A stretch of 64,000 bases of DNA from positions 335,342,409 to 335,406,408 of the forward strand of contig CM022299.1 of the NCBI GenBank assembly GCA_011799875.1, read 5' to 3'. The stretch is from Thinopyrum elongatum. Lineage: Eukaryota > Streptophyta > Magnoliopsida > Poales > Poaceae. Position numbers and translations under genes: made by a program. This document shows positions 10,368-19,538 of the stretch, piece by piece. Positions within the stretch are counted from its first letter, which is position 1, and every line of letters begins with the position of its first letter. The notes under the pieces are model-generated. The model was not told where the DNA came from, searched no databases, and worked only from the letters and a program-made list of their open reading frames with translations.

Positions 10368-11157
10368 GAGCAACCGCAATGCGTCGGCGTGGACGCGCCG
10401 CGCGTCCCCTCGGTGTCCGCCGCGGCCCCACTTGGCGGCCACCCAACTACCGCCCACCGTCTAATTTATGACAACCACCGACTCTAGGCCCACTAGTCAG
10501 CCAGTGCAAGCGTCGTTTTTTAACCCACGCGTGCGGGGGGAGGGGGGCGTCCTCATCCACTTCCGTCCACATCTAGCCCCCCACCACCACCTTCTTGCTT
10601 CCTCGTCGGCGACAACCCAAAACCCTAGCCATGAGCCTCTTCGGCAGCAGCTCCGGCAGCGGCAAAGGCAAGGGCACCCCCGGCGCCTCATCCTCCCGTG
10701 CTCCTCCTCCCCCTCCTCCTTCGCCGCCGGCGCGTGCCCGCCCAGGTCGACAGCGTCTGCACATCCCGATGCACCAAGCGCGGTGGCACTGGGAGTACAG
10801 GCAGCCGTTACCGTACCCGGACGTCACACTGCCACACCGCTGGCACCTCGATCTGGCGGCGAGGACGACGACGGCAAGGGCAAGACGGTCTATTAGGGCA
10901 GCGTGCGGACGGCTTATTAGTTTTTTTAATTTTCTAGTTGTTTAAGTGGACTTTGGCTGGTATTTGACCGGTCATTTATGTATAATTATGTTTAATTCGT
11001 CAGCTTTGACCACGTCGGCATAAATGGGTCGGTCTCCCGTTGAACGCACCTGCCGACCCATTTGAAAAATCGGACGCGCACATCCGACTGACCGACCCAA
11101 ACGGACGAAAAAGGAACAAAGCACGTGTTCGTTTGGATCGCACCGTTGAAGTTGCTC
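10368..11157. mobile_element. Tourist-like PIF/Harbinger element, 790 bp, with TAA duplications
   Basis: Left end GAGCAACCGCAATGCG and right end (reverse complement) GAGCAACTTCAACGGTGCG form imperfect terminal inverted repeats. TAA stands outside both ends (10365-10367 and 11158-11160), the 3-bp duplication expected of Harbinger. It is too short for a transposase but carries the start of a gene-like ORF at 10631. Confidence 0.85.
10631..10945 (+). pseudogene. N-terminal gene fragment carried by the Tourist-like element
   Basis: The reading frame starts MSLFGSSSGSGKGKG, followed by a Ser/Pro-rich run (residues 20-35) and then an H-I-P-M-H-Q-A-R-W-H-W-E-Y segment and L-P-Y-P-D-V-T-L-P-H. Similar starts are, from memory, common in wheat sequences annotated as transposon-associated proteins. 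After about 90 codons the frame runs into element-end sequence, so only the first exon is present. Function unknown. Confidence 0.5.
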
Positions 11158-11160
11158 TAA

Positions 11161-11682
11161 TGTCTCTTTGATGAAGCTCACGGGATGTCTGCCTCTACCG
11201 TTATCGTATCCACGGTAGAGATCGATCCCTCGTCTCGGGTATACACACACGGATGGGAGGGGCGAGGCTCTTTATCGAGTGCCGTGCTCCAAGAAAAGGC
11301 CGAAAGAGGGCGCACCACATTGGCCGTCAATCATGCCCACACGCGACGTGAGTGACACCAATAATAATACTATAATCATCACAGGTCCATCCACCTCCAA
11401 CCCCAAAAGCCACCACCGCCATGTTTGCTTTTCTTTTCAGGCTATGCGGCTGTACTTGCTTGACGGGGCAGGGAACAGGCCGGCATGGGCAGTGCGGTCC
11501 TGGCCTTCTGCTTTTCTTGTGCTGTACAAATCGAGCTTTCTCCTGCTCATTGGCCATGGATGCGTACTGGCTGGACGGCTGCTCCGGCAGGCTGGCGGAG
11601 CAGCCGGTTGCCTCCTTCAGTTGCCATGGCACGCAACACCCACATGGAGCGTGACAACTCGCAAGAGTTGCGCCCAGGGACG
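11161..11682. other. Low-copy-looking spacer
   Basis: About 520 bp without recognised repeats, not strongly A+T or G+C biased. It contains an overlapping cluster of ORFs of 77-153 codons in several frames, none with a recognisable motif. It could be old host intergenic DNA into which the Tourist-like, Mutator and Harbinger elements inserted. Seen only as absence of known repeats. Confidence 0.35.
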
Positions 11683-11691
11683 ACCGGCAGC
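11683..11691. repeat. 9-bp target-site duplication ACCGGCAGC, left copy
   Basis: ACCGGCAGC at 11683-11691 is repeated exactly at 13042-13050, directly outside the two inverted termini. Nine bases is the Mutator-type duplication length. Confidence 0.92.
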
Positions 11692-13041
11692 GGAAAAAGT
11701 CATTTTAAACCATGAACTTGTAGAGCTTAACCATATCTAGCACTCTGAACTTATTGATCCCAGTATAAATCAAACCTTAGATTTGTTTTTCACGTAAAAA
11801 TATATATTCCAAAATGGTATAATTTGCTACTTTCGCTGACTGACTTGACCCACTTGTCATATTTATCTTCCACTTCTAGTCTCACGAGGGCCGCCCAGTA
11901 ACTGATTTTTTTTTGTATTCGTGCCCACTTGCATAGGGAACTTAGGCTGGTTTCTGTAATTCTTTTTTCATACTCGTGCTCGGTAACTCTTTTTTTTTCT
12001 CTCTTCTGATTTCCCGTTTCCGTAATTTCTATTATTATTTTATATCCCTTTTTGTTTCTTTTTAATTTACATTTTCCTTAGCCATTTTTATTTACTTATT
12101 CATTTTTCTTTCTTTCTTTCTTTCTCTCTTTCTTTTTATTTTTTCTTTTCTCTATTTTATTATTAAATTTCTTTCTTAAACATTATGTATCTACTTTGAT
12201 GTATATTTTTGAATATACAATGAGCATTTTACAAAAAAGGGTTAATTCTCTTAAATATATGTTGAATATTTTTCAACTTCGTATTTAAAAAAAATATGTG
12301 GACATCTTTCAAACTTGTAATTTTTTTTAAATCATGAAAAATCAAATTCACAAATATTAATTGACTTCGCGAGCATGTTTTGAGTTTGTGCATATTTGTT
12401 CAACTTTGCAAAGTATTTTCAAACTCATGACATTTTTTCAAATTCATCAACACTTTTATAAATCTGTGAACATTTTTCGAGTTTGTGAACATTTTTTTCA
12501 TTTTTAGAGTTCGTGATCTTTTTTCAAATTCATGAACAGTTTTTAATATTCAAAATATATTTGGAAGTCACAATTTTTTTCGAATGCAAGAAACCTTTTC
12601 AAATTTGTGAACATTTTTTGAGTTTCTTTTCCAAACTCCTGAAGATTTTTCAAATTTGAGAATATTTTTTATTTCTGATTTTTTCCAGATCTGTGAACAT
12701 ATTTTGAGTTCACGAACATTTTTCCAAACTACTGAAGTTTTTTCGTATTTAAGAATATTTTAAATTTCTGAACATTTTTTCTAATTTGCGATTTTTTTTC
12801 AATATCATGCACATGTTTTCAAATTCGTAAAAAAAGTGACTATTTTGCAGGCTGGCCGACCATCAAACAAGCGACCTAAGAGATGTAATCCCAGGATCAT
12901 TGCTTCCCCGGTGCACCAAACAACTCCAGGGTTCGATTTAAACCGAGATTCATAAGTTCAGTGTACAAACGACCCGGATTCGAAATTGAGGTTTGATTTA
13001 GCTAAGCTCTACAAGTTTAAAGTTTAAAATGGACTTTTTCC
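11692..13041. mobile_element. Mutator-type non-autonomous element, 1350 bp
   Basis: Termini: GGAAAAAGTCATTTTAAACC on the left and, as reverse complement, GGAAAAAGTCCATTTTAAAC on the right, followed by shared GAACTTGTAGAGCTTA-like sequence. The inverted repeats extend about 45 bp with a few mismatches. A perfect 9-bp duplication flanks the element. The interior is very A+T rich and has no coding sequence. From about 12400 to 12830 it is built from degenerate ~20-30 bp units of the type GAACATTTTTTCAAATTC. A TTTC microsatellite lies at 12105-12135. Confidence 0.9.
12105..12135 (+). repeat. TTTC microsatellite
   Basis: Seven or so TTTC/TCTC units in a row inside the Mutator-type element. Confidence 0.8.
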
Positions 13042-13127
13042 ACCGGCAGCTGGTCCTCAACTCTTGACTCTTTTTTCCCATGTCGAGGTCCCTTCGGTCC
13101 TTTTTTTCCAGGAAATTACTTGTATTA

Positions 13128-14087
13128 GGGCATCTCCAAAGCGGATCCTCAAACCGCTCGCAATCATCCGGACTCCGCGGTCCGGATGTGTTGTGCCATC
13201 CAGTGCGGGCCTGTATTGGTCCGCCGAGCGGTCTAGACGTACTTTTTCCGGCAAACCTGGGACAAAGTGGAGGAGTGGGGGATTTGCGGGAGTCCGGACA
13301 GCAGTCACGTAGGACTCCGACACCCCTGGCCCACCCAAAACTCCTCCAGGACCCCGCGCCTCCATCCTCCTATTTTCTCGCATTCCCCTTTTCTCTCTTG
13401 CCTTCGCCGCCGCTCCATCACCATGGCCCACATGCCACACCCCTGCCGAAACTCGGCGAGTCCGTCACGTCCAACAGTACACCCAGGCTCCACCCCGCTT
13501 CTCCTCCACCGCAGTTCCACTCCTCTCCTCCGACCGCCACTTAGGTACCATCCGCTCCTACAAGCAAGTTTTGCAGTTGTCTGTGAACCTGCTAAACAAT
13601 GGGATCTGGAGACCTTGTGGGACGTGATGACCCATTGTGTGATCATGCACAACATGATCATGGAGGATGAGGGTGAGGATGTTACGCAGATCTTGAATTT
13701 GAGAACATGGGTGATCCTATCGAACTTGCCGGCCAAAATCTGGCCACATTTCAAGAGTTTGTTCAAATGCATCAACAAATTCAGCATCAAGCAACTCACG
13801 AGCAACTAAAGGAAGATCTGATTGAGTATTTGTGGGCGGTTAAGGGGGACAACAATGTTGGAGTGTAATATTTGAACTTTTTAAATTAGAACTACCGATA
13901 TATTTGAACATTTGAACTATTTTAGACTATATATGCAGCTATTTGAACATGCGGACTTACAAAAATTAGGATCGGATGTATGCGGGCAGCGTTGGATGGC
14001 CGGCTCCCGCATCCTTGTCCGCAGACTGGTCCCCCTTTCGACGGACGAATGCCAGAGAAAATTTATGGGTCAGCATTGAAGATGCCC
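13128..14087 (+). mobile_element. PIF/Harbinger element, internally deleted, 960 bp, TTA duplications
   Basis: Left end GGGCATCTCCAAAGCGG and right end (reverse complement) GGGCATCTTCAATGCTGAC are inverted. TTA stands outside both (13125-13127 and 14088-14090). The interior keeps the terminal part of the DDE transposase; the catalytic core is deleted, making this a defective derivative. Confidence 0.88.
13570..13868 (+). pseudogene. Harbinger DDE transposase, C-terminal remnant
   Basis: The segment D-V-M-T-H-C-V-I-M-H-N-M-I-M-E-D-E-G matches the conserved block near the third catalytic residue and C-terminus of plant Harbinger (DDE_Tnp_4) transposases. After a frame change near 13690 the tail continues as F-Q-E-F-V-Q-M-H-Q-Q-I-Q-H-Q and Q-L-K-E-D-L-I-E-Y-L-W to a TAA at 13866-13868. 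The N-terminal helix-turn-helix and first two catalytic Asp are missing. Confidence 0.7.
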
Positions 14088-14177
14088 TTACTCAAGTAGC
14101 AACGCTACAATCATTCTTACAGTTGTACGGCCTCATCAGGTCCTGAACCAAGCCTTATCGCAGTACGATCGCTGGTT

Positions 14178-15000
14178 CTACCATAAGATGACATTGCATG
14201 ACTTACATAGTTTTGGGTTTGATGAAATGTGAGTAATACAATGATTTCGTTGTTCCATGATTTGTATGATCTCACGAACAATGAAGGTGTGCCGAGATCT
14301 GTTCATGTCTCCCAACTTCATAAGATTAATGGCCTCCAAACAATCAGACTCAATGACAACATAAAGATCACTCCATTGCAAGGCAAGCAAGAAACCCTCT
14401 CTTATAGCACACAGTTCAGCCTCAACAACATCATGGCAGTGAAGAAGAAGACAACACACACTAAAAATAATATCACCTGAGTGATCGCGGAGAACCATGC
14501 CAGTTCTTGCAGTACCATCCGCTGTGACATATAATCCATCAGTATTTAGCTTGAGCCACTGATCATCGGGATGCTCCCAAGAAGTAGTATGTACCTCTGA
14601 ATTACTCCCTCAGTAAATAAATATAAGAGCGCTTAGATCACTAGTACTTGACAATGCACTCAGACTTGTCCCACACTCCAGAACAACTGCTTTGCCTTTG
14701 ATCGACTCCTTATCCGGAGACTGCTCAAGCACTAATAAGGACTGCACATAGCTTTGTAGAAAGCGTTTAGCGGCTTCAGTTGGAGGTGCAGGTTTATGAT
14801 GAACTACTTCATTCCTAGTGTGCCATATCCTCCACGGCAACATGAAAAAGTATAAGTGACGCCCAGCCGACATGTTAGAAACTGCATGAAGAATCCAATT
14901 TGGCCGAGTGTGCTCCATAATATTTGGAAGAGACCAACACTCCGTCATGCTTAACCATATCTCTCTCGCATATTTGCACCTGCATAAAGCGTGAAACGTG
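14178..15000 (-). pseudogene. L1-type LINE fragment: zf-RVT tail and RNase H-like domain
   Basis: Reading on the minus strand, 15000-14646 encodes the end of a zf-RVT region (H-A-L-C-x-C-K-Y-A-R-E-I-W, then W-R-I-W-H-T-R-N-E-V-V-H-H). Bases 14498-14178 encode an RNase H-type domain (R-D-H-S-G, E-A-E-L-C-A-I-R-E-G, V-I-E-S-D-C-L-E-A). This order is that of plant L1 elements, whose product is a reverse transcriptase acting on its own RNA. The RT is missing: the fragment is cut by the CACTA terminus at 15001. It has stops and is split by a half-MITE at 14605. Confidence 0.7.
14605..14645 (+). repeat. Half of a Stowaway MITE
   Basis: Starts CTCCCTCAGTAAATAAATAT after TA at 14603-14604 and continues through ATAAGAGCGCTTAGATCACT, the first arm of a common grass Stowaway (Mariner) MITE. 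The mirror-image second arm is absent. It interrupts the LINE coding fragment. Confidence 0.6.
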
Positions 15001-15240
15001 CACTACAAAATTTCATCTATTCAGTGATAAAAACCCTGGTGATGAACAAGGAAATGTCGCCGAAAATCATTTTCTGTGACAGTCCACTGTCACCAGGTGT
15101 TTCCCTCCCTGAGCATCGCCCTCGGCAACTTTGTCAACGTTCTAACCTTATTTTGGGTGATGCTTTGGAGCGTCACTAGGGATGCCTATTTTCCGGACGA
15201 TTTGTAGTGTCACAGAAAATGTTTTGTGTCACCAAAAATG
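15001..15240. mobile_element. CACTA terminus with subterminal repeats
   Basis: Begins CACTACAAAATTTC directly against the broken LINE. It continues with short direct and inverted subterminal motifs built on GTGACA / TGTCAC and GTCACTAGG / TTTGTAGTGTCAC (several copies between 15050 and 15235), as in grass CACTA ends. The partner end was not found, so the far boundary is unknown and the element may be truncated. Confidence 0.7.
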
Positions 15241-15876
15241 TTAGGCGGGTTAGAAAAAATAATTAAAAGGATGGTGTGTGGGTGTTCAGAATGTAGTACC
15301 TTATAAATTGTCTGCTATGGTAGAGTTTATAACAAATTACATTCTAAGTTTCATGGTTTACGGTTCGGATGCTCTTATCGAAATCCATTGATTATCTCTC
15401 CGTGCGTGCTCTCATTGTAATGAACTATGAGAGCATGAACGGAGAAATATGATCACATAGAAATATATTGCATTATGTATGAGGTAATCTAAAATGTCTT
15501 CAAGCCGAAAGGTGGTCAACAAGAAAGTTCATTTCGTATAAATGAACAACTTTGCCTTTTGGATCATCTCAATCCCATGTCATGCGGACGTCGTCCGCTT
15601 GCATCTGTACTCGGACTACTCCACATGTATAAATGGCAGCAGGACATTTCAAAGAAACAAGAAGACATTGCCATTTCAAACATTCTATCACAAATACCAA
15701 AAATATTGCAAGGTTCAAATTCCAGCATTACAAGGCCAAAATTCAAAGATTACAAGGTTCAAACTGTTATTACGAATCAAATTCATCTTCCTCAGAATCT
15801 GAGTCGTGCATTATTTCTACGAAAGGTTTAGCCACCGAGAAGTCATATATCGGCTTGATACAGACACTTTGAATAA
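15241..15876. other. Non-coding stretch between CACTA terminus and F-box pseudogene
   Basis: A+T-rich DNA with short ORFs only. It holds a hairpin at 15397-15445. The part from about 15640 to 15876 lies directly downstream of the F-box coding end and could be its old 3' untranslated region. Confidence 0.4.
15397..15445. repeat. 19-bp hairpin with 11-nt loop
   Basis: TCTCCGTGCGTGCTCTCAT at 15397-15415 pairs with the reverse complement of 15427-15445 with two mismatches. It is not part of any recognised terminus. Confidence 0.7.
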
Positions 15877-17366
15877 TCAGTCATATGAAGTTCCAAACTG
15901 AAATTCATCTTCTGCAGAGGCTTTTCCATTCAGCTGTAGACGCCTACGCTGATTAGCAAACCATTCACTTCTGGGCACTAAATATAGGGCAAACCTCATT
16001 ACCTTGAGCACACTTGCTTTCTGAACAAAGAATCTGGCAAATTTAATCTCTGGTTTGGTGCCTCGGTGCTTGTTCAAAGTAATTTCTATGAGATGAACAT
16101 CAAGGCATTCAATGGGATTGTTATATTGCGCCACATTTTCCACTTTCGGGCCTTCTTGTATCTGCAAACGAAGACAACACATTAGTGCCTAGATGCAGTG
16201 TTGAACACTGCGGGCCTATTTGATTTGCTGGATTTCTGGATTACACGAATAGAGTGACATGCCATCTTCAGTCATTCATGATTAACGTCTAAAAAATATG
16301 TATTGAAATCCTCCAAAATTCCCTTAGAAATCATAGAAAATTTGTCATTCTAATAATGGGTAAAAGTAGCAAAAAAATTAAACTCCGTTGTGGTTAACAA
16401 TTAACAGGAAAGGAGCATCACCTCGATGTATAGCTTCTCCATGCACAGAAAGCATCTGAAGAATCTAACAACTTGATCCAGATTGAGGCCCATAGATTGT
16501 AGTGTCAAGATCTTCATTGTGCGCAGAGACGGGGTCATGCTTGTGGGAATCATTTTCTAGATGACAGCCGAACATAGCTCAACAAAATTAGATAAAATAT
16601 GATGTACAATAAGAAGGAGAAGAAGAAGACTGTTGTACCTAAACAGATATGGATCCAGTAACAAGTTCAGAGAATTCAGCACACAAATAGCCCACCACTG
16701 TGATTTTCGGTGCGTCAATGACCCTGATTCTTGTCGGACCTTCTTTATCAAGTACAAACAATCTCTCGAGGAAAGACGCATTCTCAATGACCATATCGTG
16801 AAACACCTCAACTGACCACATGTTGCGGCACCAGCAATGCACATAAATCATACGGGCATTCGTGGAGGCGATGTGGAGGCTACTGAACCCATCCATCAAC
16901 TAAAGATGAAGGAACTCGAGCGCTGTACGGCCGAGGAGCTGGCGCTCCATACCCTCTTCGAGATGCTGACGCCCATGAGCTCGAGGTGCTTCAGTTTTGG
17001 GAGATGAAGAGCGGGCTCAACATTAATCTGGGGGAAAAGCACTACATGAACCTAGCACGGCGCAGTGTGGGCACGAGGCGGAGCACGGACGGCGGCAACG
17101 AGCACAGATGCCCAGCTTGAAAGCTGAGCCCTTCGAGCTGATCTAGGACGGGGGATAGGAACCACTCGTGAAACTTGGATTCGACCTTGCAGTGAACGAA
17201 ACATGCCGATGTCAAGGCATCTAACTGGCCCATGGTGCGTGGCGAGGATGTGGGTCAATGCGTCCAAGCATTTGCGATCCCCACGACAGAGCTTGTTATC
17301 GTCGATGAGGTCAAGGGGGGTACTGCCAGAGGGGGTCCGCACGCCAGATTTGATGGGGAGGAGGCG
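15877..17366 (-). pseudogene. F-box/LRR protein with FBD C-terminus, host-type gene, broken
   Basis: The one host-type gene seen. Such proteins are substrate-binding subunits of SCF ubiquitin ligases; the targets of this family are mostly unknown. Minus-strand pieces in order: L-D-L-I-D-D-N-K-L-C and L-D-A-L-T-H-I-L-A (17330-17220); F-H-E-W-F-L-S-P-V-L-D-Q-L-E-G-L-S-F in another frame (17180-17110); H-L-P-K-L-K-H-L-E-L-M-G-V-S-I; G-F-S-S-L-H-I-A-S (16890-16640) with V-I-D-A-P-K-I-T-V. A further exon covers 16556-16420 (acceptor CTAG, donor GTGATG), and an FBD-like last exon 16160-15877 follows acceptor TTTGCAG. A frameshift, TAG codons near 16890 and at the end of the LRR exon (both where CAG is expected) and loss of the F-box end show it is dead. 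Its 5' end is cut by the CACTA end at about 17368. Confidence 0.75.
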
Positions 17367-19538
17367 CTACTGCAGGAATACCTAGCAGTGGTGGGCGCAA
17401 AAAGGCCAGTAGTGGCGGGCGAGGCGCCCAGGGTGTAACACCCCCTTGTAATAAGCTCTGTGACACTCTGTTAAAATTGCCAAGTCATGATCATTTGCAG
17501 TGCCAAGTCATATGGGTTAATGATCCAATTCAAATTCACATCTGAAAATCAACTCAAATTCAAAAGTGAAATATGAAGTTGATCAAACACTGTTGGAAAA
17601 ATGTTCATTAAATGGCAAATAATCCAGGAACATTTCTAAAATCATCATCAATAAAGTTGGAGTTAGACAAGTGACTCAAACAAGATGAAACAACACCAAA
17701 ACAGAATATTTAAATCCATTTAAATTCATTTCTAATCCAAATGGAGTCCAATTCTGCCCAAACCAGTTTTTGGTGGAAGGAAATGTTGCATTGCAATATT
17801 TGGGTCAACTCTCACATTTTACAAAAGTGCACTAACTAAATCAGAACAGAAATGAAATAAAGAAAAAGAAAACAGAAAAGGAAAAAAGAGGGAAAGATGG
17901 GCCACTGTGCACAGGCCTAAGTGCACAGTGCCCCGCCAGCCGGCCCAGCCCATCCCGCGCACAGTCGTCGTCCTTTTCATCTCCGTGTCACCTCGTCCGT
18001 GGTCACACGCGCGCGCGCTGCTCCGGCGCCGACACCGCGACGCCGCAGGTCGGGCGAGAGGATAAGGAGGAGCTCCCTCGGCCTCCTCTCCGTCCCTATC
18101 CACTTCCCCCTCACCCGCTCGTCCTCTCCCTCCTTCCTTCCCCTCAGGTCCACGCAAGGCCGAGCGCCGTCGACGCCGCACTTCGCCATTTGCCGTGGCC
18201 ACCGACGTCCCCGAGCTCAGCTAGCACGCCTGCGAGCTCCGTCGTCTTCGAATCCTTCGACTCCGACCGCGAATGGAGGTGGGGAGGCCCTGATGAAACC
18301 AGAAGGCTCCGCCCCCTTCCTTCTCTGACGCCGGCACCTCTCCGGCGATTCCCGTCGTTCTGCTGCTACTAAGCCGTCACCGGGCCACCTTGTGCCTCCT
18401 CGGTGAGCTCCTCCTCCTCCTGCCTCTCCTCGTTGCCCTCCTCGCACGCCGTAGCTAGTTGCCACCGCACCCGAGCTCTGCCCGCCGCCGGCGAGCTCGT
18501 GGCCGTGGCCATGGCCTTTGCTGCGCTCACCTGAGGCCACCATTGAGCTCCTAGTGCTCTCAGGAGTTCGACGAGCTCGCGAGCGAGCCTCTCCGTGCCT
18601 CCTAACCTAACTCCCGGCGAGGTCCCGAACGCGCTGCCGCTTTTGCTCGTCGCCGGCGTGATTCCGGCCATCCCCTGGTCCGGCAAGTGCCTCCACTCGA
18701 CGCGCGAGTCTCCTAGCTTTCGAACGCGCCCAACCGCAGCTCAAACCGAGCCCCACAGCGTGATTCCGACACCCTCCGGCGACGCGCCGCCGCGTTTTTG
18801 GTCGCCGGCCGCCGACGTGGCTGCCACGTGGGTCACCCTGGCTCACTGACCAGTGGGTCCAGGGGCCCACTTTGACCTCGTTGACTAGAGTCAACGCGGC
18901 ACTGTTCACCCCCTCTCACTGACATGTGGGCCCCGGCGGCTAATTAACCTAATTAAGCATTTAATTAAATAAAATTAATTAGTTTAGCCTAATGTCTCAC
19001 TGACATGTGGGGCCCACCCCTCTAATCACTCTGTTAACTGAAATAATCCACTGTTAGTCTTAACAGAGACTGACATGTGGGTCCCACTGGACCCACATGT
19101 CATATTTGACTCTGGTCAGCGCCTGTTGACCGCTGACGTCACAGCGACGTCATGCTGACATCATAATTCACTTTTCTGTAAATAAATAAATTCCAGAAAT
19201 TCAAATAATCTTTGAAAATTAATAACTTTTAAACCGTAGCTCAGATCGAAAAAGTTAAAACATGAAAGTTGCTCAGAACGACGAGCCGAGTCTGATCGTG
19301 CCGTCTGTTTCTTGATCGGAACCCCCTACGTAGAAGAACTCGTAACTCCGGACCCGTATCCGGCAGATGAATAGTGCACACACCCTGGTTAATAAATCCT
19401 AGAATAATTCTAAAAATAACTAAAATGACTTAGATGCATAATTAGGCAACCCTGCACTGCATCATAGCATCACACGCAACGTATTGCATTTATTTGCATT
19501 ATGTTTACCTGTTTCTTCCCCCTCTTCTCTCTCGGTAG

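Noticed and set aside
13064..13544. Pro/Ser-rich ORFs at the left end of the Harbinger element
   Set aside because: They cross the element boundary at 13128 or overlap in three frames; only the transposase tail is supported.
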